From Verpa conica (lineage: Eukaryota > Ascomycota > Pezizomycetes > Pezizales > Morchellaceae): a stretch of 64,000 nt of DNA. The notes under the pieces are model-generated. The model ran no database searches, had not been told where the DNA came from, and was given only the letters and a program-made list of their open reading frames with translations. The DNA lies in NCBI GenBank assembly GCA_033030425.1, contig JAUFSD010000009.1, positions 124,001-188,000 of the forward strand, in the 5' to 3' direction. Every line of letters begins with the position of its first letter. Within the stretch, counting starts at the first letter, position 1. This document shows, in pieces, positions 20,588 to 32,776 of this stretch. A program made the position numbers and the translations under genes.

Positions 20588-21504
20588 AGCAGGGGAATCC
20601 GGTGCGGCCAGTTGACCTGCGTTAATACACTCGACAAATCTATGAGGATGGTACAAAAGTTTTGGTATAAACTAGAATCTAGTTAACCTCGACCATTTTC
20701 AAAAGTTTAGGATGGCCTACTATATACCACATTCCAAATATCAAGCTGTGCGCTGCAAAAGCACTACTAGTATAGGGGAAACTTGAAAATGAGCCATATC
20801 TCTACCGCTAGGGTTTCCCATAGCCCAAGGGCTCATGTAATTAATGAGGAACAATTAAATAAAAAATAAAAAAAGAATACCACTAAGGTCACGAAAAAAC
20901 ACTTGATTTTCAGGTGCTCTGAAATATAGAAAATGGAATACTCGATAATCCATAGATCTCAAATATATCCCTATTATACCGGGTCGTAACCGCGGAGTCC
21001 TACTGAAACAGTGTGGTCCACAAGGTGGCCACTCGAGCAGCCTCGTAGACCACACTATGCTGGAATCACGAGCGAATAGTCGGTTTATTTGGAATACCCC
21101 CCCGAAAAAATACGCCCTGTATATTACCCCATCGCTCGTCAAAATAGCTCCTAGAGGCCTTCAAAGGCCCCTGATTGCTTGGTGGCTGTAACCCACTACG
21201 TACAACCACTACAACCACTACGTCACCCACAATCCCACCGCTATTTTCGCTTTAAATGATTTGGGGGAAAATATACTACTGTATGATACCTATTCAAAAT
21301 ATATTATGAGCTTGATGCAACAGTAGAGGAATTATGGTATAATATAGTCAGGACCTGGATTAGCGCCCCACTAATACACCAAACCCTCTCTCCCCCAAAA
21401 AATAACTACAGGTTTCTTGTAATACTCAGATTTTATAGTCCCAGATTTCAGAGTTTATTGAATTGTTCTGGTTATTTGAGAGGTTAAAATGTGTCCGTTA
21501 CTAT
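20588..21504. other. AT-rich intergenic, no gene seen
   Basis: No convincing frame. A short imperfect inverted repeat ('agtgtggtc' / 'gaccacact', near 21,010-21,055) is present but has no clear element boundaries. Confidence 0.5.
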
Positions 21505-21750
21505 AGCCGAAATTTCACCACAAGCGATGGTAGAATATCATTTTGATCTTGCAATATATGCCCGCACTTATATTTAGGAGAGGATATTATCCCGTCCTAC
21601 CTAAACACAAAGATACTGTATCACTAGCCGAAGCATGTTGTCTTTACGATATATTCAGCTACTCCAGTTATTACATATGCATAGTCAAGTTAGGAAGCTC
21701 ATGATACCAGGGAAGCTTCGGTCAAAGAATATCCTTATATGCAGCTACTG
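21505..21750. repeat. Direct repeat upstream of kinase gene
   Basis: Matches 25,585-25,843 in the same orientation. The best-conserved end is the block through 'accagggaagcttcgg' and 'caaagaatatccttatatgc'. Identity falls off to the left, with many transitions. Together the two copies bracket the kinase gene at a spacing of about 4.1 kb, like worn LTRs or dispersed repeat copies. Confidence 0.7.
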
Positions 21751-21892
21751 TGTTATTCATGTATGTCACTAGCCACATCCACTAGTGGGGCGCCACAAAG
21801 CCAAGCGTGCCAGCTAATATCGTAGCCCCGCTACGAAAGCTCTCTCTTCCAAACCATTATATTACCGAGGAACCTAGGGACCCGTAATAACC

Positions 21893-24676
21893 ATGACGAC
21901 CGGAACCCCGCAACGAGATCGATATAATCTAGAAACTGTATTTGTCGATGATATTACAATCCATACATCAAGTCCTGACGGGGGGGGAGAGGAAACAAAG
22001 TGGCAATATGTGAGGGACATCGGCGCTGGGGCATTTGGTGTCGTGCGACTTGAGAAGGAGGAAGAAGGACAGTTAAGAGCGGTGAAAAGAATGCCTCGGG
22101 GTATCAAAAATGTCGATTGGTCACGGGAGCTGAGCATTTTGGCCCAGTTGAAAGAGGTTAGTGGATTCCCTTCGGTTGGGAGTCGTGTTTATCCTTTACC
22201 CCTATACTACCGTTTATCATTGGCCCTACATTATAACACTTGTAAAGGTAAAGCTAATATTACGCTCCCAGTACGAGACTTCATTTGTACAATTTTTAGG
22301 TTGGTACGAGGACAAAGACTTTGTGTACTTTGCTATGGAGTACGTTGAATACGGTGACTTGGGTCAATATCTCCAAGCCTCCGGGTTACAACTTGTGCAA
22401 TCTCAGGCAAAATCTATTGTTACTCAAGTTCTCGGAGGGCTGGTAATCCTACACCAGCACAATATATGCCATCGTGACATAAAACCCCAGGTTCCGCTCC
22501 CCTTTATTTCATATATCTATGAGCAACATTTTTACTAAATCAATTATAGAATATCCTGATTGCTTCAATCTCACCAATTAAGATTAAAATCGCCGACTTT
22601 GGACTATCAAAAAAGCAGAACAATACGTCATTACGAACCAGTTGTGGAACCATACACTACATTGCCCCTGAGCTCCAAGGATTTGTACTAAAGCCCAAAA
22701 CTGCTGGATCATACACAAATCTTGTAGATATATGGTCATTGGGTATTTTGACTCATGAGATCCTGACCTTGAAGGTACCGTTCCTTCTGGATGTCTCAGA
22801 CACAGACTCGGACTTAGAATCAGGACTTGATGGAGAACCGGAGTCCCCTCACATGGATATGCAACTTTTCTCTCAATATTGCCGCAACTCTGAAAGATTT
22901 CCAACTGACGTTTTACAAGCTTCTGGGGTTGATGACAAAGGAATAGCGTTTGTAAAAGCATTACTGATTGCTGATCCCCGGTCTAGGATTTCTGCAGCGG
23001 ATGCTCTTAAGCACAACTGGCTACTAGGGGAAGGAAGCGAGGAAAAAGAACTAAATAGGCAGGTAGAGACAAAGAAGGAAGAAAGGGATGAGCCCGCAGT
23101 TGGAATAGAGATAGAGGTGGAGAAAATGCTAATAGGGGAGGGAAACAAGGAAAAAGGAGTAAGAAAGCAGGTAGAGTCAATTGAGGCTACAGGATATACG
23201 GATGTATTTGTATTACCGAACAGAATACAAATACAAGGGGGAGCAGGGTCCTTTAAGCTTCCTACCCTTGACACCAAAGATGGAAATGTACTACTCTTCC
23301 GGTACCATACTATGAGGTCTCATGTTGAAGTTCTTAGCCCCTACAATGTGGTGGGGGAAGTTGGCCAGATGGCAGGTGTGCTGGAGGAGGAAACATATAT
23401 AGCGCTACCACTAGACAAAATATTTCAGTGGAAATTTTGGGGGAGGTTCTGGGCAGAGGAAGAGTTTAATACCGATGTTAATATTATGTGCGCCTCCTTT
23501 CTCTTACCCTTTACGAATCTACGTCAATGTATCCCGCTTACTTGATAATATATGTAGCTACTTCCCCACACTCAGCAGAGACCTTGTACATGTACTTACT
23601 CCCGCCTCCAAATATTATTCCTTGGTAATTTATATTAACATACCTCTAGGCTCTCCTTAAAGCCTCTGACAAAGCAATGATAGACACTGAGAGGCTGCTA
23701 CCTCGCACCGGTCACCAATTGTTTATGGTCACTGGTCTCCGCCTTGAATATTATAACCCTCAAGATGCCATCATCTTTATCTGCATGCCCTACCTTAATA
23801 GCATCACCTACTTTTTTGGTAGACACACATCCTCTCCCAACAGTGGAGAGTCCCTCACGTTAGCTCAATACCGTGGCAGTCAACATGGCAGTCATCATGA
23901 TTCAACAGATACAAAGATTCGTGTCCGGCAGGCATGGCACATCCTTTTTGACGACAGTACTGACTACTTATTCTGACTTCTTCTTCTTCCGAAACTAACC
24001 TGTAATAGGCAGAATTGCACTCTTCAAACAATGCGAAGAATATTCACCCTGTGCCCCGCTGTTTCCACGTCAAGAACATCTCGGCGGATTTCACACCCTC
24101 GCCCAGATCCTCGGTACTCTTTTCCTGCAGGAAGACCCTGTTCTCTCCGACTTCGAGAGGCTTCTCCAGAAGCAGCAGGAGATCATCCTCAGCACACCCC
24201 TACAGAGGGTCATGGAAACACAGATGGTAGCCTTCTCTGATTTACTCGCAGATGTGTCAACCATCCGTACGGTCATCGAAGATCAATTAAAGATCTTGAG
24301 TGATTTCCAACGCATTATTAATGACAACTGTCCCACCACTGAACACTGCACTTCTTTTAATACTATCAGGCTACGTCTTCTAAAGAAACATGGGGAACAA
24401 CTTCTCGTGACTGCGGCTGTCCTGAAAGCAATTATTGCAGAGCGTACAGCGAAGATAGCAAAAATAAAGGAATGGCAGATGGAACTGCGGGAGACATGGA
24501 AGGGGCTGCAGACTGGCGCGAGTGCTGGTGTAGGTATGCAGACTGGCACGAGTGCTGGTGTGGGTGTGGCGACTGGCGCGAGTGTGGGTATGGGTATGAC
24601 GAAGAAGAGTAGTGTAATAAAGAATTTGTTTTCGAAGCGCAAGGTGAAGAAAAGTCCGGAAATACCGGGACCTTGA
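21893..24676 (+). CDS. Ser/Thr protein kinase with long C-terminal extension, one frameshift
   Basis: Exons: 21,893-22,156; 22,272-22,490; 22,550-about 23,510; then in a +1 frame to 23,591; 23,650-23,956; 24,009-24,676. The kinase domain is complete: glycine loop IGAGAFG (43-49), Lys65, HRDIKPQN (155-162), DFG (177-179), APE (200-202), ending near DALKHNWL. Intron phases agree at every later junction and CTAAC branch sites are present. The extension holds a GEVGQMAGV block, NVSRLLDN, a helical region and Gly/Ala-Thr repeats (GTSAGVG type) near the end. Around 23,475-23,530 the frame changes by one with no AG that could end an intron. Either this is a real frameshift, leaving a 492-residue protein that stops at 23,545, or it is a sequencing error. 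The gene lies between two direct repeats. The substrate cannot be inferred. Confidence 0.8.
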
Positions 24677-25584
24677 ATTTGAGAATTGTTATTATCTGCT
24701 GTTTCTGTGGGAGATGATGTTATAGAGATCGACGATATTTACAAGATAAGATGCTGTAAACATTAATACGGTTGGGATGTTAGTCTAGTTAGGGCTAGTT
24801 TACTTGGATGCTTCTTGTATCTCGTTGCCTCAGTGGTGTAGTTGCTGCATAGCATCTGGCGTTGCAACCTTCCGATTGCGGCTGTGGCTAATATAATTAT
24901 TTTGTACTGTTTACCAGAATTCCTTTTAGCTAAAAATATCATGATCAGGTACCACTCTTTATAGCCATATCTAGGCTTTCAATATTATAGGTAGTATTTT
25001 TCTTGGGTTGATTTAGATGACCCCGAAACCCATGAAATCGCCCTAGGCTTAGTTTAGGGTGTATTTTTTAGCGAAAAGACCGCCACAATCGAAGAATAAC
25101 TGGTGGGGCCTCCGACAGTTAATTAGGTTAATATTTAATTAATAAGGGGATTTTTTAAAGAGCAAACCTGACCTGGCCAGTGATCAGGGTGTAATGGAGG
25201 CTCTCTATATACGAATAATATGAATGTGACAACAGCTTTTTCACCCCCTAATTTCGGGCAATTTTAGAGGTAATGACAGCCAGAATTAGTCAATATAAAT
25301 TGTGTTCTTGTCTATAACATCTTTATATTCTCTCTTCATCATAGATACTAAAAAAACTTATTCCTGCCATAGAGGAAAAATATAGTTTTCCACTTTTTGT
25401 AGAAAAGACAAAAATACACCCCAAGCCTAGAGTTCAGTACACACTACCAAAAAACACATAATATATAATATATAAACATAGTTCATAGATAGTAGTGATA
25501 CTCCTACAATTCTTTCAGACCTTAAAATTCTCTAGTGGTTGTGGTGGGTAGCTTTTAAATTCGTATGGTTTTTCGTGCGGATTT
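24677..25584. other. AT-rich intergenic, no gene seen
   Basis: Strongly AT-rich with no coding frame. It contains Ts-and-As-dominated decayed sequence and probably the 3' flank of the kinase gene. Confidence 0.5.
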
Positions 25585-25843
25585 CATTACAGACTATCGG
25601 ATAAGCGATGGGGTAGGATATCATTCTAAATTTTTATTGACCTTGTGATATATACCTATACATATACGTATGAGAGGATATCCAGTTCTTCTTAACACAA
25701 ATAGTTTTGTATCTCTAGCTAGAGCCTGTTGCCCCTGAAATATCTTTCAGCTACTCAAGTTATTACATACGCATAGTCAAGTATGGAAGCTCACGACACC
25801 AGGGAAGCTTCGGTCAAAGAATATCCTTATATGCAACTACTGC
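25585..25843. repeat. Direct repeat downstream of kinase gene
   Basis: Partner of 21,505-21,750, same orientation. It shares 'agggaagcttcggtcaaag' and 'aatatccttatatgc', and differs mostly by transitions and small indels elsewhere. No coding frame. Confidence 0.7.
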
Positions 25844-26010
25844 GTGAAACAATAACTCCGAAAGAGTACGACAATTCAGACCCAAGCTCCGAATAAACAG
25901 CTACTTACAACAAAGACTTACACCCAATTCCTATACGCACTACTGCAACAAAGAATGATGATATAAAAGCTCCGTCTACCCAAAGGTCACAAATATCTCA
26001 ATACTTTCAA

Positions 26011-27214
26011 CTAGCTAACTGGGCTCCAAGGCAGCGGGACCAAGATCCTACTCTCCATCTTACTGATCAATGGTACTGTCTTGTGGACTGTATCACTCCA
26101 TCCCCTTTCATTCCAACTTTGCTCCCTCCCCACCTGTCTTTCTCTCAGATCGGCAAACTGCCACAGATGGTGAACTGTGTTGAGGCTTCCAACCTGGCAA
26201 AACCAAGCACCGACACCTTCCATGACGTTCTTTCGTGCCTGGAGACCACGTCGCCAGTGTGTTTCCCATTCTAGCAGGTTTCCAGGGCGGAGGGTATATG
26301 TACGGAGCTCAAAGAGGCCACCAAGGGACCGTGGAGGAGTAGTAGGCCAGAATGAGAATTCTTGCATTAGATCTGTACGGCGCGAGTTGAGAAGAGGGGG
26401 AAGGCTCGATTGGAACGATTTGAAAGAAGAAGACTTTGAGAGACGAGAGTGAGTCTGGTGGTAACCAGCATCTGTGCGAATGTTAGCTGATAGTTAAAAA
26501 GTAGAGGAGTAGGAGGAATAATCAAAGATAAAAATTATATCATAAATAGGGTATGCTCACATCCTTGATACTCCCAAATATGAACTATTCATAGAATACC
26601 GTTAGTATTACTTAGACATTTGATCACCAAACTACTCTAAAATTCTCGCAATGTTAAAAGGAGGGAGCAAAAAAAAGCTCACCAAACGTCTCGCAATCAC
26701 CAATTTCAGTTTTCCAGCTCCCAACAAGATGGCAACTGTTCTCCTTTTCTCCGGCAACCTTTGGATACTCCTCACCAACCAACCTGACATATTCGGCCAC
26801 CCTGCCTGGCTTCACGTGATGAAACTCGATAGCATGAACATACTTTCCCCTTGCCAAGACCTTCCCATAGCTCTGCTCCATCTCCCGTTCCTCCTTCTGG
26901 CCTTGTTCCGAGCCGTACAAGATGCTCTTGACTATGCCACTCTTCTCGTGATGACCCGTACTTTTCTCACCTTGGCCAGCGGAGGCAAGAGTTTTAGCCT
27001 CAGCATTCTTCCTGTTCTCACGGAGCTGCTTGCGGAACGCGGACACACGAGTTTTAAATTCGGTAGTAGACTCATCGCTGTGCGTTATGTCTGCTAGAGA
27101 TGGAATTCTCTGGGATTGGAGCAGAGCAGATGTGGAGAGTGTACGAAGCACGGGAACAGCTCCAGCCACACTAGACCGCAAGAGGTAGCGGGGAAGGTGA
27201 CGTGAAAGTATCAT
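26011..27214 (-). CDS. NIPSNAP family mitochondrial protein
   Basis: Three exons: 26,683-27,214; a 24-nt microexon 26,561-26,584; and 26,011-26,471; 338 residues. The microexon is required: it supplies VHIWEYQG, the hallmark 'HLWxY' core, and phases (1/1) fit on both sides. The N-terminus (MILSRHLPRYLLRSS...) is Arg/Ser-rich without acids, like a mitochondrial presequence. Two ferredoxin-like NIPSNAP halves follow. The first has YVHAIEFHHVKPGRVAEY and the second GGLFELRTYTLRPGNLLEWETHW with HHLWQFADL. Family members are mitochondrial proteins linked to vesicle/mitophagy roles in animals; the fungal role is unclear. A longer in-frame GTG/TTG extension upstream exists, but the ATG at 27,214 gives the better targeting sequence. 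Confidence 0.9.
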
Positions 27215-28033
27215 GGTAGAGATAGGGGAGTGGTGGAGCGGCAATGGATGATAACGAAGATGAATTAATGGAGCAGCAGTAAAAGGTGTAACTCTGAGTT
27301 CTGAGTGGGTGGGAGGATTTATGTATCAACTGGGAGGGGAACGTGAAGCATGGCAGCACAGCACTGTACCTGAATCTAGGGGATTGGCATGATGCCTGTC
27401 ACATTGGAGGGGAAAGGGAAAGGGTTCCAAGGTCTTTTGCGGGGAAACGAGTCATCACGTGGCTGGCCCGTCTTTGTCTTGGCATGACATCAATGTGGAG
27501 CCGAGTGATTATCTGTGAGAGTGTGTAGAGTGACTTGAAGCTGTGGATTAGGTGAGAGGTAGGGGCTCTTATCTCTTCTAGATGGATATTGTATCCTATT
27601 CTATTCTACTATATGGAAGAATATTTAAACAATTCCTATAGAAGCCACACATAGTACTGCATGCTCTCTATTTTTAGAACGTGATCTTCTCCCCTCCCTA
27701 TAAACGACTGGACTGGAGCCGTCCACACATACCCCTCATTGTAGATGCAAGCCATCTATGCACAGGATATCCTCAGGTCCTACACGCACATATAGTTGCG
27801 TGTACCTACATGTCTGTAAACGTGCACGCCAAGGAAAGTCACGGGTTTAGCGGGGCATCCCGATCCCCGGCCTTTATCCTCACATACGCCATCGGTCTCA
27901 ACTCCACCAGGCCTCTTGGGAATACAACTCACGCACACATACACACATACACAACATCCGCAAATAACTCAGGGGCAGCTGAGAATTCATATAAATATCC
28001 TCCTCTCACCAAAGGTACCCTACAATAATCACG
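27215..28033. other. Divergent intergenic region
   Basis: Lies between the starts of the minus-strand NIPSNAP gene and the plus-strand PNPOx-like gene, so it should hold both promoters. A CA-rich run ('cgcacacatacacacatacac' type) lies near 27,930. No coding frame. Confidence 0.5.
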
Positions 28034-28941
28034 ATGGCAAACATGATGGCAATCCCAAACTCGGATGCGAGCATTGCATCGAGTGAGCTCCCACCAGAAG
28101 TTGTTGCTTGCCTGAAGAATGCTAGATATGTATGATACTGTCTTTTGCTTTCCGAGTCTTCTGCCTTCACTTAATCACCCACTATTTCTCCTTTCCCTAT
28201 ATGAATTGTTCTAACATTCATACGCAGCTTCACCTCGCTACCTCTGATGGACTCTGGCCCCATGTAAGCTCTGAAACTCCAATTGCTCTAGCTTCCCCAG
28301 TTCTGCACTCCCCCACTGACGGGTCTCCCTAGGTATCCCTCATGAACTACACCTATCTCCCTACAACTCCCTACCCTCTACCCCCCAACAATATTTCCTC
28401 CGGCACCTCTGTATCCGGCCCTGTAATTGTTATGACTACAAACCCTGGCACAAAAAAGACCCTCAACCTGACCTCCAACCCTCGCGTCTCTCTGCTTGTT
28501 CACGACTGGGTATCTCACCGTCCATCGATATCCTCTACAAACCCGTTTTCCACATCACCCACCAGCACACACGCGTTTCCAGAGCCACAGCCACTACAGC
28601 CCCCCCAGCCATCCTCTCTATCGGCATTCCTGACGAACCTTAATTCGGCAGCCCTGAGTTCCATCTCGGCCACCTTGAATGGATATGCACATTTGATCCC
28701 CCACGGTTCTGAAGAGGAGGGGTACTATAAGCGCGTGCATATGGAGAACAACCCGCAGAGTGAGAATAGGTGCTATCTTGAGGGTGATCAGGTTAGAGTT
28801 GTCGTTGTGAGGATCGGCTGGGCGAGGGTTGCGGATTATAGAGGTGGAGTGACGGACTGGAAGGCAAGTGGTGAAGACGGTGATGATGGTGGTATGGGAC
28901 CTGAATCGCACTCGAGTGCTGGGATTGTCAACGGTGTATAG
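28034..28941 (+). CDS. PNPOx-like split-barrel flavin-fold protein
   Basis: Three exons: 28,034-28,129, 28,228-28,263 (36 nt), 28,333-28,941; 246 residues. All junctions are phase 0 with GT/AG ends. The joined start reads LPPEVVACLKNARYLHLATSDG...PHVSLMNYTY, the opening strand pattern of the pyridoxamine-5'-phosphate-oxidase-like FMN-binding split barrel. Later VIVMTTNPGTKKTLNLTSNPRVSLLVHDW matches the second part of that fold. It resembles the yeast YLR456W/YPR172W pair. The middle (about 110-150) is a Ser/Pro-rich insertion and the tail is Gly/Asp-rich. The ligand and the reaction are not known for this group; it is probably cytosolic, as no targeting signal is seen. Confidence 0.85.
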
Positions 28942-30206
28942 TTGAGGTGACATAATTTAAGTGTAAGGGTACATGTAGCTATGGTGATGTGTAGTTTTTA
29001 TTGCTAAGTGATTTGACTTTACTGGTTGATGGTAGGAATGAAATCCCCCGCGGAATGGTACTATACAGTTGTACCATGGCGTTTATAATTTTATCTCTCA
29101 TTTTCATAATTAGCTTGTATCAGCACTTGGGGAGTATTGTAATGGATACTTAGCTACTTAACACTAAAGCCCTTGTTTGAGGCTCTGAATCCGGGTGAAG
29201 AGAAGAGTATGATATCTGATATGCGATCATGCAGGCTTGCCTTAGCGTAATCTGCCAGTGTAGGCTATTTACCGAGACGCAACTTTACTCCAACTTCAAC
29301 CTCCTCTTCCTCTTCCTCTTCCTCCTCGGCCTCGGTCCCATCCGCGGTATCGATATCGGCTAGAGTTTAGCGAGAGCTCTTATCGAAATTTGATGGCGAC
29401 GCAGAGGTGCAGAAACGGTGGGTGCCTTATCTACCCAATGACCCCTCATGACGCCTGTTCCACTCGGGCCATGCAGTTGGTGAGACCAGTCAAATTACGC
29501 AATCAAAGCTCTGTCTGTCTCTGGTGAGTCTAATTCCACTTTGGTTTTACACAACATTACTGTAACGAACATCACGAGGGACACCCTCTCAGAAAAACTT
29601 TAATGCACACATGTATGAATTCGTTTTCACACTATCGTACAAGACGATTAATACAAGTGAATACAGTAATACTCCTCGAAAAAAAAAATCCCCAAAAAAA
29701 ACACCAAATAAATGTACCCCCCTCCCCTTCATGACACATTCACCAATCATAAAACTCCAAACTTTTCCTATCCCCTAGACCGTTTCCTTCCTTCTACATG
29801 GGCATCAATAGTTCCTGTTGCCATCGAGGCAGAGAAGGATGCTTTTATCCAATCTGGTCAACAGCGACAAAGAAAAGAGAAAGAAAAAGAATAAAAAAGA
29901 AAAACCAGTATCATAAGAATAGAAAAGACCAACGGCTCGGCCATGTTATATCCACCTCCGCTAAAGCGTAAAGGCAGACACCAAAAGAGAAGAAGTAGAA
30001 ATATAAATAAAGAGGACAATAACCCCGCACTCGGTGGGGTTATCGGAAGAAGGTATTATAGGTAAATCTACATAACCCAGATATATATATATAAAAAATG
30101 AATATATGTCAAGGGTAAATGGCTAACAGAAATGTCATAAAAGAGAAGCCTGTAAATGCAAAGCGACTATCATCAAGTTTTTTTTTTTTTTCGGTGATGG
30201 AGACGC
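28942..30206. other. Intergenic with CTCTTC microsatellite
   Basis: Contains a short CTCTTC-type repeat near 29,300-29,330 and A-rich runs. No credible frame. One TACATGTA palindrome is at 28,970. The region holds the 3' flanks of two convergent genes. Confidence 0.5.
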
Positions 30207-30638
30207 TTATAGCATTCCAAGGACGATTGCACCAATGACGGCAGCACCAAGACCGGAGGAGACACGGAATGTCCCTGGTGCTGCTCCAGTGAATGTCACA
30301 TTTGATGGTGTTGAGGTCGGGACGCTTGCGTTTACAGGTGCACTGTTCGTACCGGTAGGTTTAGAAAATGTCGTTGAAGAGGTAGAATTCAAAGATATAG
30401 AAGACAGGATGGTCGAGGAGAGGGTAAAGGAAGGGAGGAGGGAAGAAGGAAAGCTAGTAGAGCTAGAGGGTACTGACGTGCTTGTGGCGGTAGATCTAGT
30501 CATGGTCACATAAGTAACTTGGGTAGAAGTGACAGTGGTGCGGATAGTGGTAGTGCTTGAAGACGAGCTCTCCTGCGCAAGCGCAAAGAGAGGGGTGAGC
30601 GCAAGGAGGAGGAATGAGATGAGAGTATTGAAGAGCAT
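30207..30638 (-). CDS. Small Ser/Thr-rich GPI-anchored-type surface protein
   Basis: A single exon of 143 residues from the ATG at 30,638. The N-terminus MLFNTLISFLLLALTPLFALA is a signal peptide. The mature part is dominated by Ser and Thr (many potential O-glycosylation sites) with a few NxS/T sites. The end is a small-residue stretch followed by the hydrophobic tail GLGAAVIGAIVLGML, as in GPI-anchor signals. Such proteins sit in the fungal cell wall or plasma membrane. The frame is open further upstream, but the residues there are not signal-like and the ATG chosen precedes the signal peptide directly. No specific family recognised. Confidence 0.75.
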   Translation of the reverse strand: MLFNTLISFLLLALTPLFALAQESSSSSTTTIRTTVTSTQVTYVTMTRSTATSTSVPSSSTSFPSSLLPSFTLSSTILSSISLNSTSSTTFSKPTGTNSAPVNASVPTSTPSNVTFTGAAPGTFRVSSGLGAAVIGAIVLGML

Positions 30639-32776
30639 TTTGATTTGCTGATATTCTAAAGTTTCTTCTTCTTCGGTGCGGGTAAAGTTTCTATGAAGCA
30701 AGGAGCTGCTTTGGACTGGTGGTTTTTTTTTGACTGAGATAAAGACTGTTTGCGAGAAAATTCGCAGCTGATTCGCTTTTTTTGATAGAGAGGGTAGAGT
30801 GTTGAGATCGAAACTTGCAAGATCGGTTCCAGGTGGAAAAAGCTCAGGTTTTGACGGCTTGGACAAGAGAGACTAGGAGTCGTTTCAAGGATAAAATTCA
30901 GAACGTTATGTGTTTTGAAAGACCGTTCTTTATTGAGGGTATATGAAACGATTGAGCGAGAATGAATGACGGATAAAGGCCGACTGAATTGAAGAGCAGA
31001 AATAGCCAAAGGAGCGTGCTGAAGGAATGAAGTAATAGTAGTAAGGAGAAGATGGAAGGAATGTTTGCTGGGGGCTCCCGGGTGTTCTTAAGGTTGGCGA
31101 GTGATGGGCCTGTGAGGGAAGTGGGCGGCTGCGATTGGCAGGAATGGCGCAGGCTAGGTACGAGGTTTCTCGCGAAAAAGAAATGAAGTCGTGGGGTATG
31201 GATACCAGTCGGGATGCGCTGGCTACTGTTGCACTTTCCAAGCCTGGTGGTCGGGATGATATAAAATTGAGGTGGACGAATAGATTTACAAAGAGGTGAT
31301 TTGAAGGCGGATTAGAGAAGAGGTCTATTCTGCAGTCAACACCAGCCCACGGTTTGTTTACCAATTAACTCTATCTATCTCGATGTTACTATTTCCTCTG
31401 TCTCACTCTCACTCTCTACTCCTCTTTTCCTCGTCCACTCCTCCACCACAACCTCTCCTCCTCCTGTCGCGCGCGGCGAAGTCAGTTATGCTCTCCCGTT
31501 GGACCACAGCGGTTCCTGGGTGGTTCCTGACCCAAAGCGTTGTGTACCCCCGGTACTACCAAGGAATTTATATACCCCTTGCGTCAAAACTGGCTAAGAT
31601 GAGGACCATTGTCAGGGATGACGCAAAAATTTCCTTCGCAATCCTGGTTCAGGCACAGAATCACCCAAAATTACTATTACCAAAAAAGAAACCATGTTCT
31701 TGTTCCTGAATTTATTTGCCGAGATTCTCTTCTGGCACCACCCCAAGCGGGTGAGACATTCTAAAATCAGTCAAGCGGTTCTTGACACTTCGCTGCCACC
31801 CCCCCAGCCAACGGGGGCATTGCGACCGTCGTATTTTAAGGGCCAGTGATTTGCACCTGTCAAGGGTAGCTGCTTTTTTGGAGGCATGGAACAAGGTGTA
31901 TAGAGTAAGTAGGTGTCCTGGACAGCGGATAGGGCAAATAGAACAGTAAGGACTGGGATGTGCGCGATTTCGTCTCCATGCCTCTATTCACTGCAGACGG
32001 GAAAATCATGCAGCCTGGGAGAGAAAAAAACGAAGAGTCATTAAGAAGCCGTTCCTGAGCGCTTTGGCAACCACATGGCGCGCCCTACCACGAGTCGATC
32101 TCGCGAATCACAGACTAGAAAAGCGGGAGGCCACACAGGGGAATCGCACCCCCGCTATCAAATCGTTGGATAAGAGAGTTTCTTTATGCCGCGGGGGGGT
32201 CTGGAGCGGCTACCAATACCCTATACGATAATGTTGTATCAATCATCATCGAAGTTTAGCAGCTGGGACCTCGTGATTCACCCGCGGCTGAGAAAACTTT
32301 TCCCCTCCAAGGTTTTGAGAGGTGGGATCCGGCCGAGGAGTTTATGCAATTTCATTTACTGAATAATATTTACAATACCTCCGCAGAGATATATAGGCTA
32401 TACTGTCCATACTTTGTTAACCGTTCAAAATGTTTGTTGGTTCAAGGGTTTCTCAGAGAGGCTACTCCATCCATTGTCTGTTTGAGGACTGTGCTTCTAT
32501 CTATAATCATTGACAGTGTGATTAATAACCTAACAAGCTAGGCGGTGACGTGTTAATCATCAAGCCTATTTAAGCATGATACAGAAAAGTTACTGGAATC
32601 ATGGATATGCAAACCCTGCCAAAAACATAATTTTATGCGTCGAGTCAGCTACAGTTCACAATTTTACAAAGTACATTACAGAGAGACCATGGCCGTGAAG
32701 CACGAGTATGCAGTGTTTCATTACATCGCTAAAAGTACACTAAATCGAGATAAACCTAGCAGCTTATTACATGTAA
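30639..32776. other. Intergenic, no gene seen
   Basis: Open frames here are short and lack coding features. A C-rich and pyrimidine-rich stretch near 31,380-31,470 and a block of mixed composition near 32,100-32,200 were inspected and give no RNA gene with a full cloverleaf. The first part is presumably the promoter of the minus-strand surface protein gene. Confidence 0.5.

Noticed and set aside
21010..21055. Inverted 9-mer agtgtggtc/gaccacact
   Set aside because: Too short, with no target duplication or extended arms; could be chance.
24823..24890. A-box-like segment (GCCTCAGTGGTGTAGTTG) suggesting a tRNA or SINE head
   Set aside because: No B box or T-arm follows at the right distance, so it is at best a decayed fragment.
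32120..32200. tRNA-like T-arm on the minus strand (GGGGTGCGATTCCCC)
   Set aside because: The T-arm resembles a B box, but I could not pair a 7-bp acceptor stem or place a D-arm and anticodon loop.
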